Part shown: positions 15,316 to 18,710 of the stretch, piece after piece
Position numbering within the stretch: the stretch's first letter is position 1
Layout of the letters: every line of letters begins with the position of its first letter
NCBI GenBank assembly: GCA_011522905.1
Contig: WTIB01000270.1
Coordinates: 1-18,710 of the forward strand
Reading direction: 5' to 3'
Source of the DNA: Crocinitomicaceae bacterium
GTDB lineage: Bacteria; Bacteroidota; Bacteroidia; Flavobacteriales_D; Crocinitomicaceae
Length of the DNA: 18,710 bases
Translations under genes and position numbers: made by a program
The notes under the pieces: generated by a model
The model's input: only the letters and a program-made list of their open reading frames with translations
Databases searched by the model: none
What the model was told of the DNA's origin: nothing

Positions 15316-16893
15316 TTATTCATCAGTTGGTTTGAGATAAATCCGTTTTCCTTGAGAATCATAAAGGTCTCCATAAGTTATGTTAGGTGCTTTTTGGAGT
15401 TCATTGATATTTTCATATTGTCTACCCAAGCCATTAGGTTTCAATTGAGCGTTTGCTATTCGATCTTTAAGTACCGTTTTCAAGGAGTCAAATATCACTT
15501 TATAGGCACTTTGGGATGCTAAATTGGTCAATTCCTCTCTATCGCTTTGGTGGTCATAAAGTTCGTATCCTATAATGCCATTTTTACCCCATTGAGTCAG
15601 ACGGTATCTTTCGGTCTTTATGGAATAACCATTTCGCCAACGGGTTAAAGCATTTTTACGCACTTTAACTGATTGATTCTTAATGATGGGTTCTAGGCTT
15701 TTACCTACTACATGATTCGGAATTTCGATTTCTGTCAAATCCATAATTGTAGGATATAAATCAATTAACTCAACAGGGCTATTTGATCTGGCTGGGGCAT
15801 TCCTACCTCCTGGAACAGAAATGATTAGCGGTACTCGTGTGGAATTTTCAAAAAGGGTTTGTTTTTGCCAATGTCCGTGCTCACCAAGGTGATAACCATG
15901 GTCTGAGGTAAATATTACAATTGTATTTTCATGTAATCCGCTTTCTTTAAGCTTGTTTAAAATACGTCCGATTTGAGCATCAATAAACGATATTGATGCG
16001 TAGTATGCCTCTTTTATTTCTTTGGCAAGTTCTTCCTCAAGATTTATTTGATTTTTTTTTGCTCGAATTGACTTTGCAGCAGGTTCGGGAATACTCTTTA
16101 AATAGTCATCATTACTTTTGGGAATACTTATGGACGATCGGTCGTACAGCTCAAAATATTTTTGAGGGGCAACAAATGGAGTGTGCGGTCGATAAAAGCC
16201 TACTGCTAAAAAAAAAGATTCACCTGTTTTGGAAAATTCGTCCAAGTATCGAACTGCCTCTGAAGCTACAATTCCATCTGTATACTCTTCGTCTTTACCC
16301 TCTGCGGAAAGCCAGCTCAATGTCCCACCATATTTTCGGGGAGATAAGGTGTTGATTTTGTACTCTTCTTTTTTATCTCGTCCATAAGGGTTTACTGTTT
16401 GGTCCCAAGTATGAGGATCATCTGCACCTGAAGTTCCGATAGCACTCGGGTTATCATAATGAAATATTTTACCGATTCTTATGGATTGATAACCTTGCTG
16501 ACGAAACCGCTGTCCAATAGTTATGACATCTGGTATTGAGTTTCTAATATACATGTTATTTCGGGTCATCTTAGTTTGATCTGTATACATTCCTGTCATA
16601 AAGGAGGCCCGGGAGGGCCCACATAAAGGATACTGATTGTGAGCATTTTCGAACAGGACACCATGTCTCGACAATTCATCAATGTGCGGTGTTTGAATAA
16701 TTGAATTACCATAGGCACCAATATCACAATTCAAATCATCTGCTATGATAAAAATAACATTGGGTTTTTCCTTATTCTGTAAGTTAAGTTTTTCGGAAAC
16801 TACCTTTTTATTTTCTGAGGGTTTGTCTTGACAACTGAAGAAAGAAAGAATAAGTATTGATAAGAATAGAATTCGCGAGTATCGATTTCTCAT
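15316..16893 (-). CDS. Formylglycine-dependent sulfatase, S1_7-like (iduronate-2-sulfatase-like), lipoprotein
   Basis: A 525-residue S1 sulfatase with lipobox FFSC (Cys21). Motif CGPSR at 91-95 gives Cys91 as the formylglycine site. Asp52-Asp53 (IADDLNCDIGAYG), Lys142 (GKIFH), His237 (FYRPHTPFVAP) and Asp331-His332 (TSDHGYHLGEHGHWQKQTLFE) build the active site. RPHTPF.AP and SDHGYHLGEHG.W.K are typical of iduronate-2-sulfatase-like enzymes (SulfAtlas S1_7), which in Bacteroidota also act on algal glycans, so the iduronate name should not be taken literally. It is the second gene of the operon, 28 bases after the small T9SS protein gene. Confidence 0.95.
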   Translation of the reverse strand: MRNRYSRILFLSILILSFFSCQDKPSENKKVVSEKLNLQNKEKPNVIFIIADDLNCDIGAYGNSIIQTPHIDELSRHGVLFENAHNQYPLCGPSRASFMTGMYTDQTKMTRNNMYIRNSIPDVITIGQRFRQQGYQSIRIGKIFHYDNPSAIGTSGADDPHTWDQTVNPYGRDKKEEYKINTLSPRKYGGTLSWLSAEGKDEEYTDGIVASEAVRYLDEFSKTGESFFLAVGFYRPHTPFVAPQKYFELYDRSSISIPKSNDDYLKSIPEPAAKSIRAKKNQINLEEELAKEIKEAYYASISFIDAQIGRILNKLKESGLHENTIVIFTSDHGYHLGEHGHWQKQTLFENSTRVPLIISVPGGRNAPARSNSPVELIDLYPTIMDLTEIEIPNHVVGKSLEPIIKNQSVKVRKNALTRWRNGYSIKTERYRLTQWGKNGIIGYELYDHQSDREELTNLASQSAYKVIFDSLKTVLKDRIANAQLKPNGLGRQYENINELQKAPNITYGDLYDSQGKRIYLKPTDE

Positions 16894-16921
16894 GTTTCTT
16901 TAAAGTGGTTTGGGTAAATCA

Positions 16922-17725
16922 TCAATGAGCGATTATGATTTTTCTCTTTATCCATTCATTTTGCACAAGGCAATACAAAAAGTAAATATCATTTGAGAGT
17001 TCACTTGTATTTATTTGAAGTGTGTTATTCTCAGTTGTCATTTCAATAACATTTCTTCCTGTCATGTCTCGCAATTGGATTTTCTCAATTGGATTGTTTG
17101 ATTCCATGAAAAGTACTTCGCTTGAAGGATTTGGGAAGGTATTTAAATAGATTTTATATTCGGGAACATTCACTTGATTGCTGTTATAAATCTTCATTTT
17201 TTTCCAATAAACCGTGTCGAAATTGGCAACACCCCAAGGAGCGCGAAGCCCGAAACGTGCGACGGGCCCTTCAAAAACATCGTTATTGTCGGGTGTGGAT
17301 TCTAAATCAATCGTGTAGGTGACATATTCTGTCATACCAGTATCTACAGGGAATTTCCATGAACATATTTTATCGTTACTTTCCGGTGGATAAACGAATA
17401 GAATAGCATTAGGATTAGGATTTTGTCCTGAGGTATTGGGATTTTTGAGGGTGATCTCTACACGGTTATAGGTGGTTGCATCAATTCCCAAATCTTCTTG
17501 CTGGCTTCCACTTCTCATGATCGGAGTTTCATTAAATGCTCTCATAGCCATAGACTCGGGCTGGGCAAAAAGCTGACAACCGTTATTTGATTCTGAGGCA
17601 GATACCCAACCCTCTTTGGAGTTTTGCCAGTTATACTCAATTTGACCGATCGAAAAGAATCCGAATAATACAAAGGAGAGAAGAGAAACAAATGCTTTGC
17701 TCTTTACTATTAAATTGTTTTTCAT
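16922..17725 (-). CDS. Small T9SS-secreted protein with possible carbohydrate-binding domain
   Basis: The 267-residue protein is the first gene of the operon. The ATG at 17725 gives a normal signal peptide (about 1-27, FFSIG before QIEYN); an in-frame ATG at 17791 would add 22 residues before it. Residues about 29-181 form a beta-rich domain that begins with EYNWQNSKEGWVS and ends FDTVYWKKMKIY, like carbohydrate-binding-module sandwiches that often precede catalytic domains. No catalytic domain is attached here. Residues about 189-267 are a T9SS type A sorting domain (LNTFPNPSS, LRDMTGR, basic end KRKIIIAH). The product should therefore be anchored on the cell surface or released. A glycan-binding role is inference from fold pattern and the neighbouring sulfatases. 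Confidence 0.85.
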   Translation of the reverse strand: MKNNLIVKSKAFVSLLSFVLFGFFSIGQIEYNWQNSKEGWVSASESNNGCQLFAQPESMAMRAFNETPIMRSGSQQEDLGIDATTYNRVEITLKNPNTSGQNPNPNAILFVYPPESNDKICSWKFPVDTGMTEYVTYTIDLESTPDNNDVFEGPVARFGLRAPWGVANFDTVYWKKMKIYNSNQVNVPEYKIYLNTFPNPSSEVLFMESNNPIEKIQLRDMTGRNVIEMTTENNTLQINTSELSNDIYFLYCLVQNEWIKRKIIIAH

Positions 17726-17942
17726 TTTACTGTTTTTAAATGTAATATTTGGAATCAACTTTATGTAAACCTGTAATAAATGCTTAATCATCCATTACCA
17801 CTTTTAAAATTTACCTCACTAAGATAAATAAAACCTATTATAATTTGAACACTGACTATTAGGGTCTTGTTCGATTTTTCACTTTTATAAAATCTCGTCT
17901 GATAAACTTTGATAAATAAAGTGCAATACAGAAATCAAATAT
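17726..17942. other. Leader and promoter region of the sulfatase operon
   Basis: These 217 bases hold no gene and should contain the operon promoter. The best Bacteroidota-type -7 match on the minus strand is TATATTTG (17943 down to 17936). It touches the ssrA terminator and lacks a clear TTTG at -33; the nearest is TTTC at a 17-base spacing. The promoter is thus only tentative. If it is used, the leader would be about 200 bases long, leaving room for post-transcriptional control, but I see no recognisable riboswitch. Confidence 0.35.
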
Positions 17943-17974
17943 AAAAAGCACCTTCCTTACGAAAAGTGCTTTTA
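17943..17974. terminator. Intrinsic terminator of ssrA
   Basis: An 8-bp stem (AAAAGCAC at 17944-17951 with GTGCTTTT at 17966-17973) with a 14-base loop lies five bases beyond the encoded CCA end of the tmRNA. On the minus strand the stem ends in a T-run (GTGCTTTTTAT). The symmetrical A and T arms mean it could also stop plus-strand transcription. Confidence 0.88.
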
Positions 17975-17978
17975 ATAA

Positions 17979-18380
17979 TGGTGGAGTCGGAGGGGTTCGA
18001 ACCCTCGTCCAAACGACGATTTATCAAGCTTTCTACATGCTTAGTTTTTGATTGCTTTTCGATTGTGGCTCGGACAAAAACACCCAAAACCACAACTTAG
18101 ATACTAAAGTCTCATGCTCCCTTAGTACCCTCGAGAGCACCAGCCCGATGGGTTGAACTTCCTGATGGCGGACCTAACGGGCCGAAGCCTGCCGGAAGTA
18201 CCTGTTCGACCTACTGTTCTTCAGTCGAATTAGGCCAATTAACATTCCGCTAATTAAGCCGCAAGTGCGTATGACGTATTGTCAATTATAGTTTGTGACA
18301 AATTTTTAAAGAGGCTCACCACAACCTCTGCATGCTGACACTCGACCAATGCTACCGCTGTCAAATCCAATGTCGACCCC
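17979..18380 (-). ncRNA. ssrA: tmRNA (transfer-messenger RNA), one-piece form
   Basis: This RNA rescues stalled ribosomes and adds a degradation tag. The 5' end GGGGTCGACATTGGATTTGAC and the 3' end with T-arm GAGGG-TTCGAAC-CCCTC and encoded ACTCCACCA form a tRNA-like domain. The acceptor stem GGGGTCG pairs with CGACTCC and contains a G-U pair at the third position, the identity element for alanyl-tRNA synthetase. The tag reading frame ends YALAA followed by TAA (18254-18256). The last nine codons read DNTSYALAA (18257-18283). The resume codon is not certain; the frame is open further upstream. Length is 402 bases. Both ends lie in normal order, so this is not a permuted two-piece tmRNA. Confidence 0.96.
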
Positions 18381-18393
18381 AAAGAACGTACTA

Positions 18394-18425
18394 CAAAGTT
18401 AGAACTAATAACGCTCAAATTCAAA
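18394..18425 (-). promoter_or_regulatory. Bacteroidota-type promoter of ssrA
   Basis: On the minus strand TTTG (18425-18422) is followed after exactly 20 bases by TAACTTTG (18401-18394). This matches the primary sigma consensus of Bacteroidota (TTTG, about 20 bases, TAnnTTTG). Transcription would start a few bases upstream of the mature tmRNA 5' end at 18380, as expected for a precursor trimmed by RNase P. Confidence 0.7.
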
Positions 18426-18446
18426 AAGGGTTCAGGTCAATTGTTT

Positions 18447-18710
18447 TTAGTGTCGAAATCTCTTTGGTTTAGAAGAGTAGGTGCTTCTTGCCTCAATAAT
18501 TCGTCTGGGATAATCTGTGATGATACCGTCAATCGCAAAGCTCATCATTTTATGTCCATCCTCAATTTGATTGACCGTCCAGGCATAGATGCCAATATCT
18601 AAATCTCTCAAAATATTTACAGTGCGTTTGTTGATGGTACGGTAATACAATCCAACCGAATTAGGTTTAAACGATAGCTCTTTTAGACTTTTTTTGATGC
18701 CTTTTTTCTC
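18447..18710 (-). CDS. Glycerophosphodiester phosphodiesterase, C-terminal part (runs off window)
   Basis: Eighty-seven codons are visible from the window edge to a TAA at 18447-18449; the N-terminal part with the catalytic His and Glu residues lies outside. The visible part ends with GIYAWTVNQIEDGHKMM and AIDGIITDYPRRI. This is the typical last strand-helix-strand of the GDPD TIM barrel (usual form: YAWTVN...D......GVDGIITDYP). Such enzymes cut glycerophosphodiesters to glycerol-3-phosphate and an alcohol. The gene ends in a basic serine-rich tail (STYSSKPKRFRH). The reading frame is open to the last base, so a TTG start at 18650 would be wrong. It is not related to the sulfatase operon and reads in the same direction as ssrA, which has its own promoter. 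Confidence 0.9.
   Translation of the reverse strand, partial: EKKGIKKSLKELSFKPNSVGLYYRTINKRTVNILRDLDIGIYAWTVNQIEDGHKMMSFAIDGIITDYPRRIIEARSTYSSKPKRFRH

Noticed and set aside
15993..16355. Plus-strand 120-codon open frame inside the S1_7-like sulfatase gene
   Set aside because: It lies wholly opposite conserved sulfatase sequence and has no recognisable domain or promoter.
17979..18030. A tRNA gene at the TTCGAA arm
   Set aside because: There is no anticodon arm or D arm within tRNA distance. The matching 5' half is 350 bases away and belongs to tmRNA.
17979..18380. Sulfatase operon as a genomic island integrated at the ssrA 3' end
   Set aside because: ssrA is a frequent integration site, but no integrase is in the window and I found no second copy of the tmRNA 3' end that would mark an attachment site.

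Overview
The window reads as the chromosome of a marine-type, aerobic member of the Bacteroidota. The evidence is AT-rich DNA, two proteins with type IX secretion (T9SS) C-terminal sorting domains, many lipoprotein signals, weak Shine-Dalgarno sites, and a Bacteroidota-type promoter (TTTG, 20-base spacer, TAnnTTTG) in front of ssrA. The genus cannot be named from this sequence. The cysteine-bearing short repeats in the large secreted protein are of a kind I associate with Cryomorphaceae/Crocinitomicaceae-like bacteria, but that is only an impression.

Layout from left to right. A plus-strand SRPBCC ligand-binding-fold protein (8-535) converges on a 1055-residue T9SS-secreted repeat protein (595-3762, minus), with a shared bidirectional terminator between them. 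Positions 3860 to 17725 (minus) hold ten closely packed genes that look like one operon. In transcription order they are: a small T9SS-secreted protein with a possible carbohydrate-binding domain; an S1_7-like sulfatase; a second S1 sulfatase; a formylglycine-generating enzyme (FGE) with a lipoprotein signal and both catalytic cysteines; two outer-membrane beta-barrel proteins; two lipoproteins with possible glycan-binding domains; a clan GH-A glycoside hydrolase; and a third S1 sulfatase. The gaps run from a 16-base overlap to about 54 bases. To the right lie a shared terminator, the one-piece tmRNA gene ssrA (17979-18380, minus), its promoter, and the C-terminal end of a glycerophosphodiester phosphodiesterase that runs off the window.

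The ten-gene block reads as a sulfated-polysaccharide utilisation locus. Exported sulfatases would strip sulfate groups, the hydrolase would cut the chain, and the lipoproteins and T9SS protein would bind glycan. The FGE would convert the active-site cysteine of all three sulfatases to formylglycine. No SusC/SusD pair, TonB-dependent transporter, hybrid two-component regulator or sigma/anti-sigma pair is visible. In the place where SusC/SusD would be expected sit two barrels and two lipoproteins, tightly coupled. That four-gene module, together with an envelope-located FGE, is the best candidate for an undescribed system here.
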